DNA from: Pseudomonas sp. MM223
Lineage (GTDB): Bacteria > Pseudomonadota > Gammaproteobacteria > Pseudomonadales > Pseudomonadaceae
Assembly: GCA_947090765.1 (NCBI GenBank)
Contig: OX352322.1
Coordinates: 639,501 to 703,500, forward strand
Length of the DNA stretch: 64,000 nucleotides
Direction of reading: 5' to 3'
The notes beneath the pieces are model-generated. The model saw only the letters and a list, made by a program, of their open reading frames with translations. It was not told where the DNA came from and ran no database searches. This document shows, piece by piece, positions 1-8,084 of this stretch. Each line of letters begins with the position of its first letter. Within the stretch, counting starts at the first letter, position 1. Both the position numbers and the translations under genes were made by a program.

Positions 1-123
1 GCGGCGCGTTCGGGTGATATTCGCCATTCGCGGGCGGACAACCAGCGTTTGCTGGCGCGGTTCGAGTTTGCGCAGGCGACGCCGATGGTCGAAGGGCTGG
101 CCAAGCTTCTCGGTAAAGGCTGA
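1..123 (+). CDS. NAD-dependent epimerase/dehydratase, C-terminal fragment
   Basis: Only the last 40 codons are in the window; the gene starts upstream of base 1. The reading frame is open from base 1 to a TGA at 121-123. The fragment contains GDIRHSRAD, which matches the GD(I/V)RHS motif near the C-terminus of extended short-chain dehydrogenases such as UDP-glucose 4-epimerase and related sugar-nucleotide epimerases. These enzymes use NAD to invert or modify a nucleotide-activated sugar in the cytoplasm. The substrate cannot be told from this fragment. A REP-rich intergenic stretch follows directly. Confidence 0.6.
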   Translation, partial: AARSGDIRHSRADNQRLLARFEFAQATPMVEGLAKLLGKG

Positions 124-124
124 C

Positions 125-249
125 CCCCTGGGGGCGCGTTGCGCCCCTTTCGCGACGCAAGGCCGCTCCCACAGGGATAGCGTAAAGCCAATGGACTTGC
201 GGTCCCTGTGGGAGCGGCCTTGTGTCGCGATGGGCTGCGCAGCAGCCCC
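125..249. repeat. REP element pair
   Basis: Two inverted copies of the Pseudomonas putida-type REP core occur here, gcaaggccgctcccacaggg near 158-176 and its complement near 203-222. They are flanked by GC-rich palindromes (gggctgcgcagcagcccc at the right end). The pair lies between convergent genes, the usual location of REP pairs. Confidence 0.8.
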
Positions 250-253
250 AAAA

Positions 254-697
254 TCATCTATGCCGCACAACTCTGCGCAGGCAATCCTCAGCTGCCAAAA
301 CCCGGCCATCCTCAGTCCGCACCTGCATAACCTCGATCGTCTGCCCCGTAGCACCCTCCACCAACTCCGAACGCGCCTCACCCGCTTCAAACAGATACCG
401 CTCCCCCCACTGCCTCAAGCCAACCACCACCGGAAACACCGACCGGCCTTTCTCGGTCAGCACATATTCCTTGTAGGCACTGCCATCCGACGCCGGCTGC
501 GTCGTCAGCAAGCCACTTTCCACCAGCAGCTTGAGCCGCGAGGCAAGAATGTTCTTCGCCAGCCCCAGGTTCTTCTGAAGTTCACTGAAGCGCCGCAGGC
601 CATCGAAGGCGTCGCGCAGGATCATCAGCGCCCAGCGGTCTCCCAATACCTCCAAGGCGCGGGCTACCGGGCATTGCGCATTGTTTTCGTCGAGCAT
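254..697 (-). CDS. HxlR-family transcriptional regulator
   Basis: A 147-residue winged-helix regulator. The N-terminus has a cysteine (C9) in the context AQCPVARAL, followed by LEVLGDRWALMILRDAF, RRFSELQ and LAKNILASRLKLL, the typical HxlR DNA-binding core. HxlR proteins bind as dimers to palindromes near their own promoter and often sense electrophiles, oxidants or aromatic compounds through the N-terminal cysteine. It is transcribed divergently from an MFS transporter. The 100-bp gap contains an 11-bp perfect inverted repeat that is a good candidate operator. Autoregulation and control of the transporter are inferred. Confidence 0.85.
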   Translation of the reverse strand: MLDENNAQCPVARALEVLGDRWALMILRDAFDGLRRFSELQKNLGLAKNILASRLKLLVESGLLTTQPASDGSAYKEYVLTEKGRSVFPVVVGLRQWGERYLFEAGEARSELVEGATGQTIEVMQVRTEDGRVLAAEDCLRRVVRHR

Positions 698-729
698 GTG
701 GCAGGCCTGTCCTGATTGTCTGGTTGCAG

Positions 730-780
730 ATTAAAACCACATTTGCTAAATAGCCATAGGTGGTTTTAATTCGAAACCAC
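730..780. promoter_or_regulatory. candidate HxlR operator (inverted repeat)
   Basis: A perfect 11-bp inverted repeat, attaaaaccac (730-740) and gtggttttaat (760-770), is separated by 19 bp. A third half-site, aaaccac, lies at 774-780, just upstream of the transporter's ribosome-binding site. It sits in the divergent promoter region between the regulator and the MFS gene. Confidence 0.55.
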
Positions 781-798
781 ATTGGTGAGGTCGACCCG

Positions 799-1992
799 AT
801 GACACGCTGGATAACCCTGCTGCTTGCCGTCACCAGCGCCATGGCGGTGGCAACGGTGTACTTCGCCCAACCATTGCTCGAATCCATCGCAGCCGACCTG
901 GGGGTGGCGCAGCAGCAGATTGGCTGGGTAGTAGGTGCGACCCAGGCCGGCTATGCCCTAGGGTTGCTGCTGATTGTGCCGCTGGGAGACCTGATCGACC
1001 GAAAGCGCCTGTTGCTGGGCCAACTGCTGTTCTCGGCCCTGGCGCTGGTCGGCGTCGGCATGGCGCCCAACTGGGCGATGTTACTGCTGGCCTTGGCCAT
1101 CACCGGGCTGATGGCCGTCATGGTGCAGGTCATGGTGGCGCATGCGGCCAGCCTCGCCTCACCCGGTGAGCAAGGGCAGGCCGTAGGCACCGTTACCAGT
1201 GGCATTGTGCTGGGGATTCTGTTGGCACGGCTGGTGGCTGGTGGGCTAGCTGACATGGCCGGTTGGCGCAGTGTGTACCTGGTTGCCGCAGGGCTGCTGA
1301 TGCTACTGGCCCTGGTGCTGTGGCGCAGCCTACCCGGCGGGCAGCCGCTCGTACACCGGGCTGGCTACCGGGCGCTGATCGTGTCCCAGTTCCGTTTGTA
1401 TCGGGAAGACAGGCTGCTGCGCCAGCGCGGCGTGTTTGGCGTATTGATCTTCGCCGCGTTCAGCGTGCTTTGGAGCGCCATGGTCATGCCCCTCAGCGCT
1501 GCCCCATTAGCGTTGAGCCATACCGAAATTGGCCTGTTCGGCCTGGCAGGTATTGCAGGTACCTTGGCTGCAACGCGCGCGGGCAGATTGGCCGACCAGG
1601 GGCTGGGAGAGCGCACCACCGGGCTGGCGCTGGCATTGCTGACGCTGTCGTGGTTGCCCACGGCTTTTGTCGGGCAGTCGTTGATGGCCTTTGTGCTAGG
1701 TGTGCTGATGCTGGACTTTGCCGTGCAGGCGGTGCATGTCACCAACCAGAGCCTGTTGCTGGCCGGGCGTGGCGCGATGGCCAGCCGGTTGGTCGGCGCC
1801 TACATGTGTTGCTATTCGCTTGGCAGCGGGTTGGGGGCGGTGCTGGCGGGGTGGGTGTTTGCCCATTGGGGTTGGGCTGCGGTGTGCGGGCTTGGCATGC
1901 TCATCAGCGCGGTCGCACTGGGCTACTGGCTTTGGCTGCAACGTGCGAGGGCGGCCGAAGCCGCCCTGCAGTGTTCAGGTCAGAACTTGTAG
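799..1992 (+). CDS. MFS transporter
   Basis: A 397-residue polytopic membrane protein of the major facilitator superfamily, predicted to export or import a small molecule by proton antiport or symport. About twelve hydrophobic segments are visible. The loop after TM2 contains GDLIDRKR, the MFS motif A (GxLaDrxGrr type). The ATG at 799 is chosen because ggtgagg lies just upstream at 784-790; an upstream GTG at 760 would fall inside the operator. It is divergent from an HxlR regulator that probably controls it. The substrate cannot be predicted. Confidence 0.85.
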   Translation: MTRWITLLLAVTSAMAVATVYFAQPLLESIAADLGVAQQQIGWVVGATQAGYALGLLLIVPLGDLIDRKRLLLGQLLFSALALVGVGMAPNWAMLLLALAITGLMAVMVQVMVAHAASLASPGEQGQAVGTVTSGIVLGILLARLVAGGLADMAGWRSVYLVAAGLLMLLALVLWRSLPGGQPLVHRAGYRALIVSQFRLYREDRLLRQRGVFGVLIFAAFSVLWSAMVMPLSAAPLALSHTEIGLFGLAGIAGTLAATRAGRLADQGLGERTTGLALALLTLSWLPTAFVGQSLMAFVLGVLMLDFAVQAVHVTNQSLLLAGRGAMASRLVGAYMCCYSLGSGLGAVLAGWVFAHWGWAAVCGLGMLISAVALGYWLWLQRARAAEAALQCSGQNL

Positions 1993-2663
1993 CCAAGGCC
2001 GACCATGTACACCCATGGGTCGACGTCGACGTCGACCTTGGTCTTGCTGTAGCCCAGCGCAGTCGGGCCGTTGACGCTGGCTTTGGTGTCGATGTCGACG
2101 TACCAGACCGAGGCGTTGACCAGCAGGTTGTCGGTCAGCATGTAGTCCATGCCCAGTTGGCCGGCAATACCTACCGAATCCTGCAACTTGAGGTTGCTGA
2201 AGCCTTGTTGCTTGCGTGCGCTGCTCAGGTCTTCGTCAAAGAACAGGGTGTAGTTGATACCAACACCGGCGTACGGCTGGAAGCGCGAATTCGGCTCCAT
2301 CGGGTAGTACTGCAGCGACAGGGTCGGTGGCAGTTGCTTGATATCTGCCAGCTTGCCGTCCAGCCCGCCGCCCAGGCCTTTTACGCCCACAGTGTGCTTG
2401 AACGGGGTGGCTGCCAGCAGCTCCAGGCCGATGTGGTCGGTGAGCATGTAGGCAAAGGTCAGGCCCAGCTGGGTGTCGCTGTCCAGGGTCGCTTTGGTGC
2501 CCGACACCTTGTTGCCGTCGAATTTCAGGTCGCCGCTGCTTTCGTTCGGGGCGGTGGTGATGGCGCCTGCGCGCAAAATCATGTCCCCCGCCTGATAGGC
2601 GTGGGCGGCAGGGGCGGCGAGCGCAAGGGCCACAAGCGAGGCGCCGAGCAAGGACTTGTTCAT
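1980..2663 (-). CDS. oprG: OmpW/OprG family outer membrane protein
   Basis: A 227-residue outer membrane beta-barrel. It has a clear Sec signal peptide (MNKSLLG...APAAHA, cleavage about residue 22), then the AGDM(I/L)xRxG start and the C-terminal aromatic residue (VGLGYKF) needed for BAM insertion. OmpW/OprG proteins form eight-stranded barrels with a hydrophobic channel and let small hydrophobic compounds diffuse laterally into the membrane. The ATG at 2663 is preceded by gggagc. The stop overlaps the end of the convergent MFS gene by a few bases. The P. aeruginosa homologue responds to anaerobiosis and iron; no such regulation is visible here. Confidence 0.88.
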   Translation of the reverse strand: MNKSLLGASLVALALAAPAAHAYQAGDMILRAGAITTAPNESSGDLKFDGNKVSGTKATLDSDTQLGLTFAYMLTDHIGLELLAATPFKHTVGVKGLGGGLDGKLADIKQLPPTLSLQYYPMEPNSRFQPYAGVGINYTLFFDEDLSSARKQQGFSNLKLQDSVGIAGQLGMDYMLTDNLLVNASVWYVDIDTKASVNGPTALGYSKTKVDVDVDPWVYMVGLGYKF

Positions 2664-2772
2664 GGAAGCTCCCAAAGGACGTTATTAATCAAGTAGTCCA
2701 ATGGTACGGGCTGGTTAAACAGAAAGTTTGACCCAGGCTCAAAGAAGCGTGTTCACGAATTCGAAACAGTTC

Positions 2773-3339
2773 TCATCTCAGCTCATAAACGTATATTTTC
2801 TCGGCTTCCATCTGGTAGCCGGCGTCGGCCAGTTCGCTGCTGGAGGCTCTAACCTGCATCTTTCCCTCGATCCAGTAGGGCTGGTAGAGGTCTTCGACGC
2901 GCACGCCCATCTCGCTGAAAATGTGCACGATCTGGTTCGACGGTGGGGGTGGCACGTGGATGCACGCTCCGTAGTAAGGGACCAGCAGAAACTCGGTGGT
3001 GCGGCCTTCTTCGCTCACCTCCAGTGGCACGATGTAGCCAGGCAGCTTGACCTGCTGGCCGTCGAGGCTTTTTACCACCGGGGCGTCGGGGGCTTGCTGG
3101 CGCGCGGGTGGGGCGGATTCGGCAGACAGGGCATTGCTGAGCTGCGACATGTCGTGCAGCGGCGACAGTTGCGGCGGGATAACCGGGGCGCCTTCGGGGA
3201 TCAGGGCGGGCCAGTCCAGCTCCTTGGGTTCGGCGGCCCGTAGCGGCATCGCTATCAGCAACAGCAGGGCCAGCAATATGTGCACTGCCGGCCTCTTCGC
3301 GGGCGTGCCCGCGAAGCAGGCGGTGAGGTGTTTGATCAT
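2773..3339 (-). CDS. DUF3299 periplasmic protein of the zinc ABC cluster
   Basis: A 188-residue protein with an N-terminal hydrophobic export segment (HILLALLLLIAMPLRAA) and a DUF3299 domain. Family motifs include GYIVPLE, FLLVPYYGACIHVPPPP and VEDLYQPYW. It is the last gene of a minus-strand cluster (DUF2796, ABC ATPase, FtsX-like permease, DUF3299) that resembles the zinc-uptake ZrgABCDE cluster of Vibrio cholerae. Its exact role is unknown; a periplasmic accessory function is inferred. The codons between the start and the hydrophobic segment contain a REP-like palindrome (3295-3316), so the n-region of the signal peptide is unusually long and may derive from a REP. The permease stop is 9 nt upstream. 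Confidence 0.75.
   Translation of the reverse strand: MIKHLTACFAGTPAKRPAVHILLALLLLIAMPLRAAEPKELDWPALIPEGAPVIPPQLSPLHDMSQLSNALSAESAPPARQQAPDAPVVKSLDGQQVKLPGYIVPLEVSEEGRTTEFLLVPYYGACIHVPPPPSNQIVHIFSEMGVRVEDLYQPYWIEGKMQVRASSSELADAGYQMEAEKIYVYELR
3295..3316. repeat. REP-like palindrome inside the DUF3299 coding start
   Basis: The sequence cttcgcgggcgtgcccgcgaag is a near-perfect hairpin with the core of the 'gcgggcaagcccgc' REP class. It lies within the first codons of the DUF3299 gene, before the hydrophobic signal segment. Confidence 0.6.
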
Positions 3340-3348
3340 TACGCCTAC

Positions 3349-4614
3349 TCAAAGATGAATGGACAAACCATCGGCCAGCGACTGCCGATAGGCCCGCCAC
3401 GCCGGCACGCTGCCCATCAGCAGCGCTGCCCCCAGGATGATAGCCAGCAAGGTCCATTCATGAACGCTCGGCACAGCCAGTGGCAGATACAAACCATAGT
3501 TGGCCTGCACGTACCCCTGCGCCAGGGCAATCCCCGCATACAGCAAGCCGAGCCCGGCCACGATTCCGACCGCCGCCAGTGACAGTGCCTCCAGCACCAG
3601 CAGCCCCGCGATATGCCAGGGCCTGGCCCCGACCGAACGCAAGATCGCCATCTCCCGTCGGCGCTCGTTGAGGCTGGTGAGAATCGCCGTGAGCATGCCG
3701 ATCAAGCCGGTCAGCACCACGAACAGCGACACCACGAACAACGCTTGTTCCGCCGTGCCCATCAGGCTCCACAGCTCCTGCAGGGCTACCCCAGGCAAAA
3801 TCGCCAGCAACGGCTCGCTGCGGTACTCGTTGATCTCCCGCTGCAGGCTGAACGTTGCGATCTTGTTGTTCAGGCCCAGCATGAACGCGGTGATGGCGGC
3901 AGGTTGCAGGTCCATCGTGCGTGCCTGTTCGGCGCTGATGCGCCCGGCGCCACGGGCTGGTACGCCGTTGTGCCAGTCAATGTGGATGGCCTCCATGCCG
4001 CCCAGGCTGATATGCAGCGTGCGGTCGACCGGTGTGCCGGTGCGCTTGAGCACACCGACCACGGTGAACGGCTTGTCGTCATGCTTGACCAGGCTGATGG
4101 CTGCCACGCCGTGGGCCAGCACCAGCTTGTCCCCCAGCTTGTAGTGCAACGCCTCGGCCACCTCGGCGCCGAGCACCACCTCGAACGGGTCGCTGGCGAA
4201 CTCACGGCCCTGGCTCAGTTCCAGATGCTGGCGGCGGCCATACTGGTAATGGTTGAAGTAGTCCGTCGTGGTACCCATCACCCGGTAGCCGCGGTGCGAG
4301 TCGCCCAGCGAGATAGGGATCGCCCACTTGACCCGTGGGTCCTGCGCATAGTGCTGGAAGCTGTCCCAACGGATGTTGTTGGTCGCGTTACCAATGCGGA
4401 ACACCGAATACAGCAGCAGGTTCACCGAACCGGAGCGGGCGCCGACGATCAGGTCGGTGCCGCTGATGGTGCTGGCGAAGCTGGCGCGCGCTTCGGTGCG
4501 AACGCGTTCCACGGCCAGCAGCAGGCACACTGACAGAGCGATGGCAAAGGCGGTGAGAAAGGCGGTAAAGCGGCGGTTGGCCAGGCTGGCCAGGGCAAGG
4601 CGGAGCAGGTACAT
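3349..4614 (-). CDS. ABC transporter permease, FtsX-like (MacB family)
   Basis: A 421-residue inner-membrane permease with an N-terminal transmembrane segment (residues about 18-36), a large periplasmic domain, and three C-terminal transmembrane segments typical of the FtsX/MacB fold. ERRREMAILRSVGA is the conserved coupling region after TM2. It pairs with the upstream ATPase through a TGATG stop/start overlap at 4612-4616, so translation is coupled. In related clusters this permease works with DUF2796 and DUF3299 proteins and is linked to zinc. Whether it transports zinc, or works mechanically like other MacB-fold proteins, is not settled by sequence. Confidence 0.85.
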   Translation of the reverse strand: MYLLRLALASLANRRFTAFLTAFAIALSVCLLLAVERVRTEARASFASTISGTDLIVGARSGSVNLLLYSVFRIGNATNNIRWDSFQHYAQDPRVKWAIPISLGDSHRGYRVMGTTTDYFNHYQYGRRQHLELSQGREFASDPFEVVLGAEVAEALHYKLGDKLVLAHGVAAISLVKHDDKPFTVVGVLKRTGTPVDRTLHISLGGMEAIHIDWHNGVPARGAGRISAEQARTMDLQPAAITAFMLGLNNKIATFSLQREINEYRSEPLLAILPGVALQELWSLMGTAEQALFVVSLFVVLTGLIGMLTAILTSLNERRREMAILRSVGARPWHIAGLLVLEALSLAAVGIVAGLGLLYAGIALAQGYVQANYGLYLPLAVPSVHEWTLLAIILGAALLMGSVPAWRAYRQSLADGLSIHL

Positions 4615-5325
4615 CAGGCCTCCCGGGGCTTGGCGGCGCGGTTGAGGTCAGCCAGGGAAAGGTGACGGTCGAACAGTGGCGCCAGGCTCTGGTCGTGGCT
4701 GACGAACAGCAGGCTGGCGCCAGCTGCGCGGCATTCATCGAACAGCAGGCGGATGAACGCTTCGCGAGTATCGGCATCCAGTGCCGAGGTCGGTTCGTCG
4801 GCAATTACCAGCTCTGGCTGGCCGATCAGCGCGCGGGCAGCGGCAACCCGCTGCTGCTGGCCGATCGACAGGCTGTCGGCGCGGCGGGCAAGCAGGGCGG
4901 GGTCGTCCAGGCCCAGGTGGGCCAGCAGGGTGCTGGCCGCCTGATCGACACTGCCATGGCGTTGCTCGGCGCGGGCCTTGCGGCTGCGCGAGAAGCGGCA
5001 GGGCGAGCTCGACGTTTTCACGTACCGAGAGGAACGGCAGCAGGTTGAATTGCTGGAAGATATAGCCGGTGTGATCGACCCGAAAGCGGTCGCGGGCGCC
5101 CTGGCCCAGGCTGCCAAGGCTTTGGCCGAGCAGCTGTATGCGGCCTTGGGCGGGCACGTTTACCCCGCCCAGCAAGCCCAGCAAAGTGGTCTTGCCACTG
5201 CCGCTGGGGCCTTTCAGGAACAGGGCTTCACCTGCGTCCAGGTGGAATGCCGGGATATCCAGCAGCGGCGGCTGACCTGGCCAGGCGAACACCAGGTCAT
5301 GCAGTTCGATCAACGGCTGGCTCAT
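4614..5325 (-). pseudogene. ABC transporter ATP-binding protein (frameshifted)
   Basis: This is the ATPase partner of the downstream permease. Frame 1 from the ATG at 5325 encodes the N-terminal half with the Walker A motif GPSGSGKTT and the Q-loop region [14 protein letters not shown] second frame, ending at 4614, encodes [15 protein letters not shown] (ABC signature), [12 protein letters not shown] (Walker B) and the H-loop SHDQS. The frames switch near 5001-5010. Conservation suggests an ENVELPCRFSR-like sequence, so one base appears inserted (plus strand cgagctc for expected cagctc). The total length is 3n+1; restoring the frame gives about 236 residues, normal for the family. It may be a sequencing error; if real, the transporter is inactive. 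Confidence 0.8.
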
Positions 5326-5902
5326 TCAGAAGGCGACCGCTGCCTTGGCCGGCGTGGTTTCCACGCCTTTCTGGCCATTAGGGCCAATAAGTTGCACGTT
5401 GATCTTCTGGGTGGCCGGGAAGGCCTTGAACAGCGGCGCGAGGTCTACCTGCGTCAGTTTCTCGGGGGTGGCGCACGTGAGCTGGTAATGGGCGCCGATG
5501 TCGCTGTGCTGGTGGCCGTGTTCATGTTCGTCGCCATCGTCGTCGGCTTTCGGGGCGTCACCGAACAGCGGGCTTTCAAGCTCCTGCTGGTCCTCTTTGC
5601 AGCCTGCGGCAGCAGAAAGGCCGAACAGTTTCAGCGGTTGTTCGAGCTGCTGGCGCACGGCGGCGACCTTGGCCTTGTCGGCATCGCTGCTGGCGGCGTG
5701 TTCGAAACCGACCAGGTTCATCGCCGGGCTTTCCAGCCCAGCCCAAGGTGTTGCCATCGAGCACGACGTTGAACTTGGCGACACCATGCTCATGGGCGCT
5801 GAGCGTGCCGTGGGCATGGTCATGATCATGGTCGTCATCGTGGGCATGGGCCACGGCCAGTGGCAGCAGGGCGAAGGGCAGGGCGAGCAGCAGACGACGC
5901 AT
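5326..5902 (-). pseudogene. DUF2796 (ZrgA-like) zinc-binding periplasmic protein (frameshifted)
   Basis: From the ATG at 5902, frame 1 encodes a signal peptide (MRRLLLALPFALLPLAVAHA) followed by a histidine/aspartate-rich stretch (HDDDHDHDHAHG) and HEHGVAKFNVVLDG. This is the conserved start of DUF2796 proteins, periplasmic zinc-binding components such as ZrgA. A second frame continues with ESPAMNLVGFEHAA, a middle His-rich segment (DEHEHGHQHSD), and ends at 5326. The break is near 5740-5755, and the overall length is 3n+1 (one base gained or two lost). Restored length is about 191 residues. A Zur-like palindrome lies 35 bp upstream, and the ABC ATPase gene starts directly after the stop. Confidence 0.78.
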
Positions 5903-5930
5903 GGACGGCTCCGGGGCGGGCTGGAAGATT

Positions 5931-5949
5931 GGGTTATGTTATAACAACT
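5931..5949. promoter_or_regulatory. candidate Zur box
   Basis: The palindrome tgttataaca (5937-5946) sits in the wider sequence gggttatgttataacaact, which resembles gammaproteobacterial Zur sites (ATGTTATAnnATAACAT type). It lies 35 bp upstream of the zinc-binding DUF2796 gene. Zinc-dependent repression of the cluster is inferred from site and context. Confidence 0.55.
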
Positions 5950-6032
5950 TTTCTGCGCGCCGCCAGCCTGCGTGGCTAAGGTTTCATGTTGCGGTAGCAT
6001 GGCTGCATTGACCTGGGCTCAAGGAATGCATC

Positions 6033-6377
6033 ATGAGAATTCGTGGACAGATCGGTGACTGGCCGGTTGACCTTACCATCGAGCTGGCGCCCGAAGAGTG
6101 GGCGCAGTTGGGTAAGCAAATCGAGGTGCCTGCGGTGGCGCAGGGTGCTGCGACGGCTACTGTTGCGACACCACGCCAGGATGACGGGCAATGGACCTCT
6201 GCGCGAGAGGTGCTGCGCCTGGCAGGGCAGATGAGCGGGCCGGAGTTGCTGGACCGGCTGGAAGGGCTGGCGGGGAGTACGGCGGCGGGCAAGCGGCTGC
6301 TGGTGCGCTTGCGGCACAGCAGTGAGGTGAAGGTGGAAAGTGGCGTAGATGCGCCGGTTTATCACTGGGTTGGGTAA
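6033..6377 (+). CDS. conserved hypothetical protein
   Basis: A 114-residue soluble protein of unknown function. No signal peptide or membrane segment is visible. The N-terminus (MRIRGQIGDWPVDLTIELAPEEWAQL) looks like a beta-strand-rich module; the middle is Ala/Thr-rich and the C-terminus is helical (ELLDRLEGLAGS). It is divergent from the zinc cluster and followed by a REP pair. The ATG at 6033 is preceded by caaggaa (6019-6025). It resembles short conserved Pseudomonas proteins found at this locus; no function can be assigned. Confidence 0.7.
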   Translation: MRIRGQIGDWPVDLTIELAPEEWAQLGKQIEVPAVAQGAATATVATPRQDDGQWTSAREVLRLAGQMSGPELLDRLEGLAGSTAAGKRLLVRLRHSSEVKVESGVDAPVYHWVG

Positions 6378-6392
6378 GAGGGCTCGGAGTTT

Positions 6393-6513
6393 GGGGCTGC
6401 TTTGCAGCCCATTCGCAGCACAAGGCTGCTCCTACAAGGATCAGGTGGCCGTCGGTTTCGAACGGTCCCTGTAGGAGCAGCCTTGTGCTGCGAATGGCCG
6501 CAAAGCGGCCCCC
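6393..6513. repeat. REP element pair
   Basis: An inverted pair of REP elements, ttcgcagcacaaggctgctcctaca and its complement, has outer gggctgctttgcagccc and ggccgcaaagcggcc palindromes. It lies between the convergent hypothetical gene and ybbN. Confidence 0.85.
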
Positions 6514-6520
6514 AGCATTC

Positions 6521-7393
6521 TCAGAACATCGCCGACGACAGCTTGCGGCGATAAACGCCAACCAGCGGGTGGTCACCACCCAGCAGCTCGAACACCTGCA
6601 GCATCGCCTTTTGCGGCAGCCCGTTCTCGTAGCCACGGTTACGCTGGAACAGCTTCAGCAGCCCATCCAGCGCCGCCTCATACTGCTGGCGTGCCAGTTG
6701 CTGGATGCTCAACTGGTAAGCCGCTTCATCGTCTTGCGGGTTCTGCGCCAACCGGCTTTTCAGGTCGGCGACTTCCGGCAGGCTTGCTGCCTGGCGCAGG
6801 AAGGTCAGCTGGGCCTTGGCACCGGCCAACGCGGCTTTGTGCTCATCAGTCTTGACCGCATCCAGTACCACCTGGGCCTCGCCCAGTTCACCGCGCTCGG
6901 CCAGGCAGCGTGCATACAGGATCAGCGCCTCGGCATTGCTGTTGTCTTCACCCAGCAGCGCCTGCAACAGTGCTTCGGCCTCGGCGAAGCGGCTTTCGGC
7001 AAACAGCGCCTTGGCCTGCTCCAGCGGTGAAGCGGCAGGCGCAGCAGGCATCTGCACGTGTGGCTCGAGCATGGCGCGAATCGCCGACTCCGGCTGAGCC
7101 CCGGCAAAGCCGTCCACCGGCTGGCCGTCCTTGAACAGCACCACGGTCGGCAGGCTGCGGATGCCAAACTGGGCAACCACCTGTTGCTCCACGTCGCAGT
7201 TGATCTTGGCCAGCAGCAGCTCGCCCTGGTAACCCTCGGCGATCTTGGCCAGCAATGGCATCAGTGCCTTGCACGGCGCGCACCACTCGGCCCAGAAGTC
7301 CACCAGCACCGGCTTGTGGAAGGAGTTCTCGATCACCAGTTGCTGGAAGGTGGCATCGGTGGCGTCGAAAATGTAAGGCGTGTCTTGGGTCAT
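6521..7393 (-). CDS. ybbN: YbbN/CnoX thioredoxin-like co-chaperone
   Basis: A 290-residue cytoplasmic protein with an N-terminal thioredoxin domain (residues about 5-110, active site WCAPC, cis-proline in SLPTV) followed by TPR-like helical repeats (about 120-285). YbbN/CnoX is a redox holdase that works with DnaK and GroEL and protects clients during oxidative stress. The E. coli protein lacks one active-site cysteine, whereas this copy has an intact CxxC motif and could also act as an oxidoreductase. The length fits the family. It is a stand-alone gene downstream of a methyltransferase on the same strand. Confidence 0.9.
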   Translation of the reverse strand: MTQDTPYIFDATDATFQQLVIENSFHKPVLVDFWAEWCAPCKALMPLLAKIAEGYQGELLLAKINCDVEQQVVAQFGIRSLPTVVLFKDGQPVDGFAGAQPESAIRAMLEPHVQMPAAPAASPLEQAKALFAESRFAEAEALLQALLGEDNSNAEALILYARCLAERGELGEAQVVLDAVKTDEHKAALAGAKAQLTFLRQAASLPEVADLKSRLAQNPQDDEAAYQLSIQQLARQQYEAALDGLLKLFQRNRGYENGLPQKAMLQVFELLGGDHPLVGVYRRKLSSAMF

Positions 7394-7424
7394 CGCGACT
7401 CTCGCAAACTCGTGAATGGCACCA

Positions 7425-8084
7425 CTATAAGGCGTCGCGGCTGGCGTGGTACAGGCTGACCCGGCGGAATTCGTGTGGCTCGGCCAGGTCCGGCAGGGTA
7501 AGCGCTTCGAGTACGCCCAGTTGCTGGTAAAGCGGGTGGTTGAAGTCGCGAACCCGCGAGTCGGCTACCAGCGCCTGGCGGCCGCGGCCAAGGAAGGCAT
7601 CCAGCAACGGCAGGTTGGCGCGGTCGTACAGCACGTCGGCGACCAGGATCAGGTCGAAGCGGTCGTCCTCGGCAAAGAAGTCGCTGCTGTAACTGAGCTC
7701 GACCCCGTTCAGCGCGGCATTGGCGCGGCAAGCATCGAGGGCCAGTGGGTCGAGGTCGCAGGCCACCACTTCCAAGGCCCCGGCACGCGCGGCGGCAATG
7801 CCGGCAATACCGGAACCGGCGCCAAAGTCCAGCACGCGCTTGCCGGCCACCCATTCCGGGCGCTCGGCCAGGTAGCGGGCCATGGCCAGGCCACTGGCCC
7901 AGCAAAAGCTCCAGTAAGGCGGCTCTTCAAGAATGCGCCGGGTTTCGTCGCTGCTGAAGGCGCGGTCCATGTTCTGGTCGTCGATCAACCACAGCTTCAG
8001 GTCACAGCCGGGCAGTTCGCTGACGATCAGGCGCGCTTCGCCGATCAGGCTGCTGAGGGCCTGTTGCAGGGCCAGCGGCGCCAC
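7425..8084 (-). CDS. class I SAM-dependent methyltransferase
   Basis: A 219-residue methyltransferase. Motif I is VLDFGAGSGIAGIAAA, followed by the acidic residue ending motif II (VACDLD) and the motif IV region FDLILVADVLYD, which resembles lysine methyltransferases of the ETFBKMT/METTL20-like and PrmA-like groups. A protein substrate is therefore possible but not proven. The likely start is the GTG at 8084, because the start region overlaps the end of the upstream lipoprotein gene by 40 bp. The overlap suggests translational coupling. Confidence 0.8.
   Translation of the reverse strand: MAPLALQQALSSLIGEARLIVSELPGCDLKLWLIDDQNMDRAFSSDETRRILEEPPYWSFCWASGLAMARYLAERPEWVAGKRVLDFGAGSGIAGIAAARAGALEVVACDLDPLALDACRANAALNGVELSYSSDFFAEDDRFDLILVADVLYDRANLPLLDAFLGRGRQALVADSRVRDFNHPLYQQLGVLEALTLPDLAEPHEFRRVSLYHASRDAL

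Noticed and set aside
5001..5010. Programmed ribosomal frameshift in the ABC ATPase gene
   Set aside because: No slippery heptamer or downstream structure was recognised, and the same +1 change occurs in unrelated genes, which favours an indel artefact.
8045..8084. Possible frameshift at the lipoprotein/methyltransferase overlap
   Set aside because: Both proteins read well on their own; a GTG start with a 40-bp overlap explains the arrangement without an error.
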